DNA of 50,000 nucleotides from Chrysomallon squamiferum. Its lineage: Eukaryota; Mollusca; Gastropoda; Neomphalida; Peltospiridae. Each line of letters opens with the position of its first letter. The first letter of the stretch is position 1. The translations under genes and the position numbers were made by a program. Of this stretch, positions 33,979-48,412 are shown in pieces. The notes beneath the pieces were generated by a model. That model was not told where the DNA came from. It saw nothing but the letters and a program-made list of their open reading frames with translations, and made no database searches. The stretch is taken from positions 1,900,637-1,950,636 of the forward strand of contig CM022668.1 in assembly GCA_012295275.1 (NCBI GenBank). The letters are read 5' to 3'.

Positions 33979-36775
33979 TGTGTGTCTGTATATGTATGTG
34001 TGTTTACATATAGTTGAGGTATGAATATGTTCACTCTCTTGTTTCTCTCAGTTTTTGTTTTCTGGTATTTTGTAATGAGGATGTGCTTGCTTTTGTACAT
34101 ATATAAGTAATGTATGTGATTTTATTTACATAATTATGTAAATGTTTTTCTACTGTAGTGTAAAATTTGTTTTATTCTGATGTGAGGTTACAGTGAATAT
34201 AGTATTCATTACATGCTCTTTCCTTCATGTTTTGGCATAATGGTTATACAAGCAGTGCCAGTGTAAATTTAGTCTTGGCAAGTTTATTAGTTTCTTTTTT
34301 TTTCTTTTTGTTTTCATATGAAGATTTGTTACAGTTATTTATTTATTTATATTTATTTATCAGGTAAACCTTTCTGCACATTGTGCAACCACACTTTTTA
34401 CTTTAACATTTAAAGAAAAACATCAGACTCAGTTGAAATATTAGTAAGTTTTAAAATATTTTTCCTCTTTTCTTTTTCATAAAATATTTTATTTTTGTTA
34501 TCTACAAAAATAAGATTAAAACGTGAAGTATTTACTATTATTTAAAGAACAGTAATAGAAAGCAAACAAATGCCAGTCAAATCTTAACTTCTGTGACATT
34601 TTTGCTTTTGCCAAAAAATTATTTTTCTTTCTGTGAAACAAACAAGCTATTTAATATTAAATATTCAAATGTGCAATAATATCTGTATACTTTGTATAAC
34701 ATCTGACAACATTACTTTCTTTTTAATGTCATATTTGACCTGCAGTTTGTAAAAATGACTTGAAATGTTCATATTGGTAAATACATTGTATGACTTAGTT
34801 ATGTGACAGATATTGATATGTAGAAAAAGTATTCAGAAATAACAGTTATTAAATAAATAAGTATTAATATTAACTATAACTAAGAATTCAATACTAGCAA
34901 TTATTAAATAAACAAGTATTAATATTTTATATAATGGAAGCTTGCAAAAGAATTTACTTATGTAAGTAAATATTTTGTATACTAAGTAAAACAGTTAATA
35001 TTAGTATTGATATTTTGTATAATTTAATATTCAGTGTAACAATATAAGTAGCAATACTTTTTTTATTACTAATCATGTATTAATAGTGATGTGCTATTTA
35101 TTATTGTCATTTATCTTAGAGTCATTTGATTTTATTCTGCTACAACTTTTATATAACTGCAGTCATTTATTTTTATTTCTAGTCAAGTTACAGAAAGCAT
35201 CATATCTAAGTTTTGGTTTTTAAATTTATTATTTGTAAAGCATTTATAGGTTAATACAAACTCTGTTTACAGTTATTCATACATATGGATACACTCCATG
35301 CTTTGAAATGTTATAAAACACAAACATAAATAGTTTGAAAATACAAGCATGTACTATAGTTACATGCAGATGTGCACATTCATATACATCAAATGTATAT
35401 ACACACTTCTAAATGCTTGAAAATACATCTTATACACATAAATATATACATTATTATAAACAATAATATCAAAAAAAAAAAACCACATACTTAAGAATTA
35501 ACAATTGACAGGTAACTTAAATGTTGGTGATTTTGTGAACATTTTCTATTTTTGTTCTTAGGCAGCATTTTACTACTATGTGACACATTATTATTAGTAT
35601 TGTTTGTTATTTCTGCTAAAAATAGTTATTATTGAACAAAAAATAATAATTATTCTTTAACTTTTTGCACCTAATAGTAGAAATTTTATAAATATTTCTG
35701 TTATTCATTATAATGAAGAAATAAAAATGATGGAAGCTACAGTTAATTAAAACACAAGTTCCAATACTGAAAACATATTTAAAACAGATCTTCTGTTTGG
35801 ATTATATTTATTCACAGTAATAATTCTTTTAAAATATATTTGAACAAAGCAGGATTTTATAATAGAATGAAAAGTTATTTTTATTTTCATTATTATTAGT
35901 TTTTATTAATTTGTATAGATATTTGTTTATTCTTTTTTGTTTTTTCCACACACATGACCCAATAATTCCAATGAAAAGCCATTCCAGTTGCATTTAAGTG
36001 AAGTGTTCAGGGAACAGTTTTATTTCATGTTATTTAAATACTGTTTATTATTTTTTGTGTTCAGTTACTCTTTATTGTTGTGTTATAAAACTAAATTTGT
36101 TGATGATATTTCATAGTAACAAATCATTGTGAAGTTAACAGTCAACATCTTCAGATATAAATTCCAATATCTAGATTAACTATGTGTTTACTTAAGAAAT
36201 TTCATCTGTCAGTTTTTAGTTTAATGTGAAGCAGACTGTCAGTCACTAGGTGGCTATTGACTGAATTTAATTTCCACTGTAAATTGTTTTTTCTTCAGTA
36301 GACTTAATGACAATCACCAGTTTGTCTCTGTTTATTCTGTAACTGAAAGTTTAGACAAAGTTTTGCTGTTACAAGATGCATTTTTCAGTAGATGGCTTTT
36401 AAGATTGTGATTTTATTTCACAAATGACCGAAATATATGACATATACGTACATATTCTGAAAAATAAACAAAGTGGCGTTATGTGGTACATAGAATAAAT
36501 CTCTGTACAAATATCTGAATATGTCTTTATTTTGACTTTAAAAAACTGCTATGAGCTTAACCTACAAAAAGTACTGTCACATAGTTTGGATGTTTTTCTT
36601 TTAGTGTCTGAATTCCTGCTGTGACGGGTTTATCTGTTGATGTTGATGTTTCCAGTGATTTATATAAAGACATTACTGCTTCTTTATCAAATGTAGCATT
36701 TTATCATCTGCTTTCTTATGTTGTATGAATGCTTTTTAGATTATGAGATATTTTGTTGCTGAAGGGTAAATTTTT
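32312..36775. other. Gene-free AT-rich DNA after PAFAH (may include its 3' UTR)
   Basis: Follows the PAFAH stop codon. Contains many AATAAA sequences, so the 3' end cannot be fixed, and a (TG)n tract at 33941-33973. An unexpectedly long open frame (33047-33550) lies here but looks like translated AT-rich DNA. CpG is almost absent: none in 33541-34500. No RNA gene is recognised. Confidence 0.6.
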
Positions 36776-36781
36776 AGATGT

Positions 36782-37270
36782 AAAGCTTGTAGTTACATTA
36801 CATTGGGTCAATCCTTTACTTATCATACATGTTTATGAATGTTAGGCAGACTATCAAATGGGTTTAAAGTTTGACATATAAAGCTTGTTTAATTAATGTT
36901 GTTACAATACATAGGGTTAATACTATACTTACCATATATGTGTTTAAATGTTAGGCATACTATCAAATGGGGTTAAATTTTGACATGTAAAGCTTGTAGT
37001 TATAGTAGTTGTGTTGGATAGGGTTAATTCTTTACTCATCATACACGTATGTGAATGCTAGGTAGAATATCAAATGTTAAAGGGTTATGTTTTGTTGTGT
37101 AAAGCTGGTATAGTACAGTAGTTACATTACAAAGGGTTAACTTTTTACTTATACACGTTTATGAATGCTAGGTAGAGTATCAAATGTTTAATAGTCAAAT
37201 GGTAAATTTTGATATGCATTTTTGTAACTGTTACTTTACAGATGGTTAACCCTTTACTCATCATACATGA
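36782..37270 (+). repeat. Diverged tandem repeat of about 110 bp, four to five copies
   Basis: Units begin near 36782, 36879, 36988, 37100 and 37217. Each shares AAAGCTTGTAGTTA, GGGTTAATCCTTTACTCATC, ATACACGTTTATGAATG, TAGGCAGACTATCAAATG and TTTTGACATG, in that order. Unit length drifts from about 97 to 117 bp. Confidence 0.85.
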
Positions 37271-38993
37271 GGAAAAGACATTTAAAAGAGTTAATATAAA
37301 ATATTGCATTTAAAATAAAATTTATGTTATTTAAATTGTTCAAGTACAATCATGTGACATATATTTTTAAATCACTGACATATAACGTATGTCAGTGAAC
37401 TTGTGTTAATTACATACAGCCAAGTCAGTGCTAATCATGTTTTCATTTTAAATGTTTCTCTTAACACTACATATAAAATATGTAAAACACTGATAGCTAT
37501 ATTTTGATATTAAATAGTGGATATATATTGTTTATATTTAATACTAGTCTCTGGTTCAAAACATAGTTTATATTTTTTGTTTTTTATAGTATTAAAAACT
37601 TAATTTTATTTTTATTTTATTTTTATTTTATTTTTATTTTATTTATTATTATTGTTAGTATTAGTATTTTACATAAGATGAATATTATATTAATTATACA
37701 AACATAATATTATTAATATTGAATATCAAGTAATATAGCTAACATTGAATATTAGCTAAAAAGCACATACAGGTGTAAATATATAACATAGATAATATTC
37801 AGTAATGCACAGACAGTAGAAGAGTACACAGGATACTCAGATTACAGATGAGGTTCATCCTGTTTATATTCTGACCCTGATTTACGAGACATAATATTGG
37901 TATTATTTTACAAGTTTCTGGTTTTTTACTTTTCTTTGTTTTGGGGTTGAGGAATTTTAAATATTTTTAATTATTAGAATAGATACACAAAATATAACTT
38001 TATATAAATGCATTGACATTCCTTTTAGTGTCACCTAGCAAAATTATTACATGATGTCATAATATGTACAGTATTTTAAACACAGAGTAGTTACCAATCT
38101 GTAACTGTTTTGATTTTAACAATCTGTAACTGTTGGTTATCTTAAAACTGTATCAATTTTGGATAAGACAAAAACAGTTTAGGAAAATAATTTTAGCATG
38201 GACAAACAACTTCTGAAGTTATAATTTGTAATAACTCTAAATTGTTTTATTTATATTTATTATTTAAACTTTACAGAACTACATAATAAGTGATGTGCCT
38301 GAAAATTATACATGAACCAAGAGAAATTTTTAAAAATAAATTTGTTTGTGAACTGTATTTTGTAAAATATATGAAGTTACCTGTTATCTAATAGAGTTGT
38401 GTCCCTTGCAGGGTTATCATAGTTTCAGCATTGTTATAAAATTAGTGCATTAAAGAGTCAGATTAAATATGAAAAAGTTATGTATATTAGATATTATCAG
38501 TGTTTTGTTCTCTGCTGTTAAAGCTTGTATGTTGCTTGATTGTAGAATATAAATAAATATTCAATTAAAACTTGTCTCACTTGTTTTTATTTCTGTGAAT
38601 CAAAGTACTTGAAAACATAAAATTACATATTTAATGTAAAACAAAAATTAAAAATTAAAAATCTGTAGGTTTGATAATTTCAGTATAATTATACTTTACA
38701 TCAACTTACAAACATCTTACTGAAACTGTAAATCTGAGAAATTTGTAATCTTAAGACACAACAACTATAAATGGATAAATTTGTAAAATAAAATCTTGTG
38801 CAGTGTAAATGGCCACATGAAATTTTGCTTTTTCAACATTAGACATATGATTCATATAGAAAAGTGAATATTATTTAATCTGAAACAAATTGCTGTTTGC
38901 AGCTTTCCACTGCTGAAAGTTTTCAATTTCCAAACAATGAAAAATGAATTAAAATTGATTCATTGTCTTCCTATTGACTTCATTGTTCAGATG
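37271..38993. other. Gene-free AT-rich DNA
   Basis: Holds (TTTTA)n near 37605-37650. An AATAAA at about 38551, followed by GT-rich sequence, is a possible distal polyadenylation site. Nothing else recognised. Confidence 0.55.
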
Positions 38994-39200
38994 ATGTTAT
39001 GTTTGAATCTGATTTTGAAATGTATGACATGGATGTTGAAATGTTTCACGTGAATGTTGAAATGGTGTTTAATGTGGATTTTGAGATATCTGACATGGAT
39101 GCTGAAAATACTTTGATGTGGATATTGAAGTGTTTTGACATATATGTTGAAATGTTTGATATATATGTTGAAATGTTTGCCATGGATGTTGAAATGTTGC
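38994..39200 (+). repeat. Tandem repeat of 21-24 bp
   Basis: About nine units of the type GACATGGATGTTGAAATGTTT. The length is often a multiple of three, so it yields a spurious repetitive open frame rich in Asp/Met/Glu/Val. Confidence 0.8.
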
Positions 39201-41446
39201 CAGGAGTGATGTTGATTATTTCAGCTCTCTTTACAGCTAAACAGAAAAAACAAAGACAGAAAATATTTTCAGAGTTTATTAGAACAAATATCTCCAACAA
39301 TTTTGCATTAACAATACCAAAAATAATACATTAAACAATTCATTGCTGGTTAGAATTTGAAAAATATGTAAAATTTTATTTTCTTGCATATATATAATAA
39401 CAGTTGAAATTTCAAAGGAAAAATAAATATTTACAAACTTTTTGAATATATCCTTGTCAGATTTATTAGATTTTAAAAAATTGGTATATCTAGTAAATAA
39501 ATATATGTTTTATTTATTGTTACTTATTAATTTTGTTGTTCTTTCTTTTCCATTTAAAACTGATCAATACCATGGAAACATTGAATTTATTTTAATTAAA
39601 ATCTGTTACCTTCTTCAACAACAAACTAGAATTCACATTTTACACAATAAACTCTTCATAGAAATTATACTGAACATCAGTGTTATCACTGGATTTTTTT
39701 CATAATAGAACATTTAGTACTGAAACTGTATACAACATTTACTTAAGTTGTATGAAGATAAATATTTTCAGTTAACTGTTAATAAAACATTTATTAAGAT
39801 GCTATGATATATTTTCATAGTTAATATGAAATTTGCTCAAATTGTATAAAATGTTTTCTTAGCTATTTGATATGACAACTTTTATACAAACTGAATCAAA
39901 CATTTTTCATAATTAATTCATTGTTCAACTTTTATTCAGACTGTATAAAAGAACATTTTCATAGTACCCTATTTTCAATATAATACATTATTGGTCAAAT
40001 ACCTTACACTGATTATAAATGTAAATATATAAATAATAATGACACAATCAGTCATGTGATAAAAAGAGATATATAAAATATGTACATTAATTATGCAAAT
40101 ATGATGAGAAGTAACAATATGAGACAGATATTAAGAAAGACTTTTATGTTGTGGTTTTTGTGCATAAATTATGTTTATCACACAGACTGGTCAAGGCACA
40201 AACCTCCTAAATGTTAATGAACAATTATTTATTCATAAATAATTTGACAATAATCTCAAAAAAATCAACCAAAATCCCTCCCAAACATTGAATTTTTTTT
40301 ACCATAAGATATCACTACTTTAACTGCAATCATTACAATATGAAGATTTTAATGTAATCATAAAAACTGCTGATTATTACTGTAATCATCAAAATTTATA
40401 CATTTAATTTTAACTATTAAAAACTATATTTTATAGTAATAATTAAAATTTAATAAAAAAAAACTACAACAATAAACTAGGAAAATCATTTAGTTGTTTT
40501 TTTGTTACTCTGCTTATGAAAGTTAAACATAACAATACATGATTATGTATGCAAACTGTGCTTTCTGTGTTTGATAACAACTTAATAAATAAAACAAAAT
40601 TATATTACAGGTCTTTAATTATATATCAAAAATTATTTTTATATATATATATAAATAATTACCAGCAGTAATAAATAGCGATACATATATAAATTAAAGA
40701 TATATTTATATATTATCAGCAGTATTAAAGTTTATTGTCACATATACAAAAAGATAATCTTCATATAATAAGAGATGATAAAATTTTATTGTGGATTAAA
40801 AATACAACCCACCTCATAGTGGGATGGTGGGACAGCAGTATCCAGCATCCACTAACAGCATATCACAGATAAAAAGATAAAAATAATGTTTATTTGCATG
40901 TAACAACTTCCACAAAAATCTCTCAATAATATTAACAGTTACATTACACATACACTGACTCACAGGAATAATAGTAATATAAGGAATTTTTTTTTGGTTG
41001 CAATAACAAGTTTCATTTTACATCAATAAAAAGCACATTTAAATTTTCAGTAGTAAAAGTAATTATAATATTAAAAAAAATGTAAATGGTAAATTATTAA
41101 AAAAAACCATTTGGTTTATGTTATAGCAGCAGTACTGAATGGTCACTTGTTAAATATCTGGATGTGTAAGATGTCATATATAAAAGTAATATTTTAAATA
41201 ACAGAACATCACCAGTCATATAGTCAGCAGAAGACACATTTATAACTAATGCTTAAAATAAAATAAAATAAAATAAAATAAAATAAAATAAAATAAAATA
41301 AAATAAATAAATAAAGATAATCTTGCTATCTTTGGCAGTAATCCTTTTTCAAATCTACCAACAAATTAAATAATAATAATAGTTATAATAATAATAATAA
41401 TAATTTAATGACATTTTCTTTGGTACATGAAGCTCCAGGCACTGTT
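39201..41446. other. Gene-free AT-rich DNA
   Basis: Contains loosely repeated AACTTTTATACAAACTG and ACTGTATAAAA motifs at about 39720-39965 and an (AAAAT)n run at 41252-41310. No gene is recognised. Confidence 0.55.
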
Positions 41447-42062
41447 TTGAAAGCAGTGGTCACAAACAGGTATTTGATTTTTAGTAAAACATAGTATCAC
41501 AAAAGCAAACTTTATTTTTTGTAAAGCACAGTGTCACAAATACAGACCTTATTTTTGGTAAAACATAGAGTCACAAATACAGACTTTATTTTTAGTAAAC
41601 CATGGAGACACAACTATCTATAAGTTGTAAAATATCAAGATTCAGGCACTGTCACTAAAAAGCAGTCAGCCACAAATAAAGAAAAAATATTTTAAAACTT
41701 ATTATAAAGCAGTCTGTCACAAATAACTTTTTAAAACTTGTTATGGTTATAAATAACTATATAAAACTTGATTTTGTAAAAAATATCTATTAAAAAATTA
41801 AATAGTTACAAATAAATCTTTAAAACATAAAACCATGACAAATCTCTTTTTAAACCTTGTTTTTCCCTAATTATGTATTTTAAAATTTTACAGTTGCAAA
41901 TAAATCTTTATAACTTGATAATGTCACAAATAAATCTTTATAACTTGATAATGTCACAAATAACTATTTTAAAACTTGATTCTGTCACATATAACAATTG
42001 TTTTAAAGCAGTTCAACACCAGTCACTTTTTAACACTCACTTATATCACAAATAACTTTAAA
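41447..42062. repeat. Diverged tandem repeats downstream of the KIAA2012-like stop
   Basis: 41447-41612 holds about four units of roughly 46 bp (TTTATTTTTAGTAAAACATAG, GTCACAAATACAGA). 41640-42062 holds shorter units (CACAAATAAATCTTTATAAC, CTTGATAATGT). TTTATT on the plus strand at about 41513 and 41584 gives minus-strand AATAAA signals, so this may be 3' UTR of the minus-strand gene. Confidence 0.65.
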
Positions 42063-42082
42063 AAAAAAAAAAAAAAAACGTG

Positions 42083-42329
42083 CTATAAACTGTTTAACTT
42101 TTGAAGTTCGAACTCGGGAATGTCCAGCCCGAGCCACTGGAGCAGCTCAAAGTAAGAAAAGACAAACATTCGGGTGATGTCCTGGGTGTGTTCAAGGCCG
42201 CCGGCCTCCAGCTGGAGTTCCCGGTTGAACCTGAGTCTCTGCTCCAGCTCCGCCTGTCTGCGAGCCATGTCCTCCGCCAGACGTCTGGCCTCTTCTAGAG
42301 CTCGCTGGGCTTGCTCCTCTCTCCGCTTT
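42083..42329 (-). CDS. KIAA2012: KIAA2012-like last coding exon
   Basis: A 247-bp exon from acceptor TTGCTTGCAG to the stop TAG at 42083-42085. It encodes the end of the coiled coil (RALEEARRLAEDMARRQAEL), then HTQDITRMFVFSYFELLQWL and a short tail ending KLNSL. GC-rich compared with its surroundings. The hydrophobic final segment looks like a conserved functional end and is the best probe for orthologues. Confidence 0.78.
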
Positions 42330-42541
42330 CTGCAAGCAAATGTTCATGTTATACTCTCTCTTCTTAAAGCTACACACCTCATAAACAGATATAACACAGA
42401 GAAAGACAAAGAGAGGTAATGACAGACTGAAAAACAGATAGAGGTATCAGGCTGAATCATCATCAGGGAGATATAGATTCACAGAAAGATTTTTGATTAA
42501 ATGGATGAATGTACAGATGGACAGATGGACACACAGACAAA

Positions 42542-42605
<64 letters not shown>

Positions 42606-44030
42606 ACATCTAAACTATCTAAACTCAACAAGATAAAATTTTACAAACCTGTCTTCCTCTTCTTTAAGTTTTCTTAATTCTTCTTCTTCTTTCTTCTTTC
42701 TCTCATATTCCAGTCTTTCTTGTTCAGCCATCTGTGACATCCTAAGTTCTTCTTCCTTCCTTCGTTCCTCCTCCTCCAACTCTCTTTGTCTCTGCAGCTC
42801 TATAACACACAGACAGACAAACAAAGTTTAATATCAAATCAAAATAATATAATAGATTACATCACAACAAAGTAAATAAACATGTTTAGTATTTCAGTTT
42901 GTGTGTATTTGTTATTTCTTGAGTCTATTTATAGAAATACTATGTAGAATTATTATGGATATACATTTAGTAGAACAAGTTCCAAGGAAAATTAAGAATT
43001 AAAAAATATTTTGAAATGTGTTTTGTGACTTTTTTTTGGTGTTATTGTTACCGATGTACATAATATAAGAGCTTTTCTAAAATTAATTAAATGATAGAAA
43101 AAATCATCATTATATTTTAGAGTTCACTCATTATCTATACCTTCCCATGAACTGTTAGAACAGAACATACTATGGTGTTTGATAAACCACATTTATCATA
43201 CTTATTAGAATGGGATCTAGACTGGGAAAGAGGATTAAACCTGTAAACAGTCAGATCTAAGTCTGTGTCTAAACTGAAAAATTTGAAATATTTTGATTTT
43301 ATGTTCAGTCTCTGTGGTGTGTATGTATTGAAAGAAATAAACAAGATTGTATTATTAATGAGTTTAAACAAAATGTGGTTTGTAATTTAATTTTTTATTA
43401 AATAACAAATTATACCTTGTCTTTTTAGATCTTCCTCTGCCTGTCTTTTCTTCATCTCTTCCAACTTTCTGGCATATTCTTCCTTCTGTCTCTTCTCTCT
43501 CTCCAGCTCAAGCAGTTTTCTTCTTTCTCTCTCTCTCTCTTCCTCTTCTTCCTTCTCTCTTTCAGCAGCTTCTCTCTGTCTTCTTAACCTACAACATTTT
43601 TAAAATTATTTACCAAACACCATAACCACCATTTTACTGTTACATTCCTTAAAAACAAGGCATTATCTCTGCCATGTGGCAGAATGAAAACAAAATTAAT
43701 TTTTATACCTCCGTTCTTCTTCAAGTTTTCTTCTTTCCTCTTCCATCTCTCTCCTCAGTCTCTCCTGTCTTTCTTGTTCTTCTTTCTCTCTCTTCAGTTG
43801 TTCTTCTCTCTCTCTGCGACGTCGCTCGACCTCCTCGCGACGTTTGTTAGCTGCTGCGGCTCTCTTCGCAGCGCGCGCCTCTTTGCTTGTGATAGACTTG
43901 AGAGCTGTGTCCTCATCCTAAACACAGCACATTACACACATTGAAGTATACATAACAACTTTACACCAGTATCTTCTTTCTCCAAGATTCATATCTCTCT
44001 CTCTCTCTTAGAGAGACAGAGAGAAAGACT

Positions 44031-44066
<36 letters not shown>

Positions 44067-44085
44067 GAGAGAGAGAGAGACTGAA

Positions 44086-44120
<35 letters not shown>

Positions 44121-44938
44121 GAGAGAGAGAGAGAGTAGATACTGAAAAGTATTATTTTGTGTAAATAATGAAATAATAATTTTGAAATTGGTTTTACCTA
44201 TGTATTAACACATATATCTGAACATACATATCTATTTTACATGAAGATAAAATATGATTTGTATTAATGTATAATTATTTTTCTCTCTTTTTCTCTCAGT
44301 TTCTTTCAATATCTATGTAGCTTTCTGCACTGTGTTATATTAAAATATATAAGAATACACATATAAAATAAATGGTCAATATTCCCTATGAAAAGAACTT
44401 AGAAAAGACTGACTCCTGAAACTAGAAATGAGAATGAAACAAACCTCAGACTGTGGTTCTGATGGGGGTTCTGTTTTAGGGGAGGGTTCTCGTACAGGGG
44501 AGGGTTCTTTCCTTTGTCTGACAGGTTCAGGACTTGGTGTCTCATCCCTGATTATAATAAACTCCATTTCATCATCCGACTTCTCAACAGACGAGATCTA
44601 CAAACATAGCAACATTACAAATAATAACATAATAATAATTAACATGGCAATAGTTAACATTACAAATAATAAACATAATAATAATTAACATAACAATAGT
44701 TTACATTACAAGTATAAACATAATAATAATTTGCATAACAAATACAAACATAATAATAGTTTACATTACAAATACAAACTCTATCATAAATTCATACATT
44801 ATCCTCTGAAAACAATCTTCAATCAGATTAGCTCTGGGTACACTTAGGTTATTGGAACAATAACAGAAAAAAATAAATTGTTGTTTCCTTTCTTCTCTCT
44901 TTTGTGATGATGATAGTAATAATAAAAATAATAATAAC

Positions 44939-44996
<58 letters not shown>

Positions 44997-45789
44997 GTGA
45001 TAAAATTGATGATGTTAATAACAATGATAATAATTATAATAATGATGTTGATGATGATGATAATGACAAAGATGATAATGATGATCTGATGAAACAGTAA
45101 TACTAATGATGATGATTATGATGATGACAAAGATGATGATGTTGATAATGATAATGAAGATCTGATGATAAAATACTGATCAAGATGGTGATGATGATGT
45201 TTATAATGACAATGATGATGATGGTGATGATGACAGTGATGATGACAAAGATGATGATATATAAACTTACTGGACTGATAGATTGTTCTGGTGTGGCAGG
45301 TTTAGGGGGTGTTTTTGCTTTTGGTGGTGATGGGGGTGGGGGAGTTGCTGGTTTAGGTGGGGGAGTTGCTGCTTTGGGTGGGGCTGGTTCCTCCTTTTTG
45401 GCTTTCTTTCCCTTTTTCTTCACTGCTTTTTTCTTCTCCTCCTTCTTAGGAGGCACTGGCTCCTTCTTTGGTTTCTGAGCCTTTGGTTTACCTGTAGGAG
45501 AAAAAACACAGAATAAACAAAAACTGTAAAATATGAATCAGCACAAACTCCATACTCTATGTTATTAAAACTGCTATTATGGTGATTTGCTGATATCAGC
45601 ATTAAATATATACCATATTATATCTATAGATGTAGAGATATATCAGATCATACACACATACACATGCCTACCAGCCATGTGTGCATATTAAACATCTTTG
45701 TGTGTATTTTATTATTTCTGGAAAAGTGAAATGTAACTATGTAAGTGTAATTTGATACTTTAAGTGTATTTATTTAAACTGGTAATAAA

Positions 45790-45829
<40 letters not shown>

Positions 45830-46358
45830 TATATTGTCTAATTTCTCTCTCTCTCACACTCATACACAGAAACACAGTCACACACACAAACACACACACT
45901 AACATACATACTAACACAAACATAGCCATTCATATATAAACCCTTGCTCTAATTTTGTCTTTGTGATAATGTGGTTGCCAAAAATAGATGTTAAACAAAT
46001 AATAACCTGTAAAGAATTGAAAATAAAAATTAAAATTAATTTCAAAACATTAATAACATGCAGTAACAATGGTTAGACATGAAGTTAATAAAAAGTTAAA
46101 GCATAAAAATTTGTTCAAATCATAAACCAACACCAAAACATCTGAAACAACAATCTAAAAAACTGTTTGTCATTAAAACATAATTAAATCAAATATTCTT
46201 CATACTGAAAAAGAGTGTGTAATATATTTTACATAGATTTTCATGAAAAGATAAATGTTTTAATGTTTATGTAAATACATGTACATATAAACAGTTTTTT
46301 GTTTCTCTAATTTTATTTTACATCATCACTTTCTTTGTCTCACAAACAAAACAAAACC

Positions 46359-46402
<44 letters not shown>

Positions 46403-46424
46403 TATGTGTAAATGTATGTGTATG

Positions 46425-46455
<31 letters not shown>

Positions 46456-48137
46456 ATAAATAACAAAATAGTTTGAGGAATTAAGGCATTAAACATTTCA
46501 ACAACAAAAGCATAATTTTCAAGTTAAAAAAAGCTGAATATTATTAAAATATATAAAATAAATGCTCATTAAAATGCTGAAACAAGAATAAAATAAAATA
46601 ATTAAAATGTTAAATTAGTTAAAGTTTGGTTTTAAAAATGTTAAGATTTATAAAGAAACAAAAAATAATTTATTAAACAAATAATAAACAAACAAACAAA
46701 TAAATAAGTAATTTTTTACTTTTTATTGTAATTTTGTCTGCTGTCTTATCTGTGACATTGTCAAAAGTTATTTTAAATTATTTGTTATTGTTATTATTAT
46801 TATTAGTCCTATTATCATTATTGTTGTTGTTGTTGTTGTTGCTGCTGCTGCTGTTGCTGTCACTGTTGTTGCTGTTGTTGTTGTTGCTTCTGTTGTTCTT
46901 TTTTTGCAGTTATTATGATTTATGATTTTCTTTTTTTTAAATTTTACAGCTGTGTTTGTCATATACCTTGTTACTGTTACTGTAGTAGCAGTGATTATTA
47001 TTATTATTGTTGTTATTGTTTAGCTTGGATATTATTATTAATTTTATTATTATTATTTATATTATTACTGATATTCTTGGTATTATTGATGCTGCTAATA
47101 ATAATTATAGATTATTATATTTATTAGAAATAAGGATTATCAAAATTTAAATGATATATTAATTATAAATGATTAAGTAAGAAAATACCAAACTGAATTA
47201 TCATACATTAACTGGATTATGATACATCAGACTGGATTACTATACATCAGACTGGATTATAATACATCAAACTGGATTATTATACATTAAAGTGGATTAT
47301 TATACATCAAATTGGATTATGATACATCAAACTTGTTTATTATACATTAAACTGGATTATTATACATCAAACTGGATTATCACACATCAAACTGGATTAT
47401 TATACATTAAAATGGATTATTATACATCAAACTGGATTATTATACATCAGACTGGATTATTATACATCAAACTGGATTATAATACATGAAACTTGATTAT
47501 TATACATCAGACTGGATTATTATACATCAGACTGGATTATTATATATCAAACTGGATTATTATATATCAGACTGGATTATAAAACATCAAACTTGATTAT
47601 TATACATTACAATGGATTATTATACATCAAACTGGATTATCATACATCAAACTGGATTATTATATATCAGACTGCATTATAAAACATCAAATTGGATTAT
47701 CAAACATTAAACTGGATTATTATATATAGAAAATAAAACACATCACTGAAATTAAAAAAAAAAAAAAATATTAACATGTTAATTCAAACAGGAGTTAATC
47801 CTGGATAATCCAGAATATTCCAAACAAAGAGTTAATTCACAACAAACTTTAACTCTTACTTGCAGGAACAGGAAGGGCGGGGATGGGAGGAGGGGGGCGA
47901 GGTTTAGAGGGAACCTCAACTTCTGTCTTCTTCTGGGGAGGCTGAACTGCAACCTTTGCTGTATTCATGAAAATAAACATTTTAGTTAAACATCTAAAAT
48001 ACTGTCACCTTCATTTCTTATACTTTAGGTCTAAATAATAATAATAACAACAATAATAATAAAAATAATAACAGTAACAATAATGATAATAACAATAATA
48101 ACAATAATAATAACAATAATAACCATAATAATGATAA

Positions 48138-48171
<34 letters not shown>

Positions 48172-48316
48172 GTAATAATAATAATTATAATAATATAATA
48201 AAAACTAATTAGTAAATAAATAACAATAATTTTAATGAAATATACTGAAATCATTATATTTAGTATTAGAGAAAAGCTGAAATTTTTAAATGTATCGAAA
48301 TATTAAAATTTATAAT

Positions 48317-48412
<96 letters not shown>

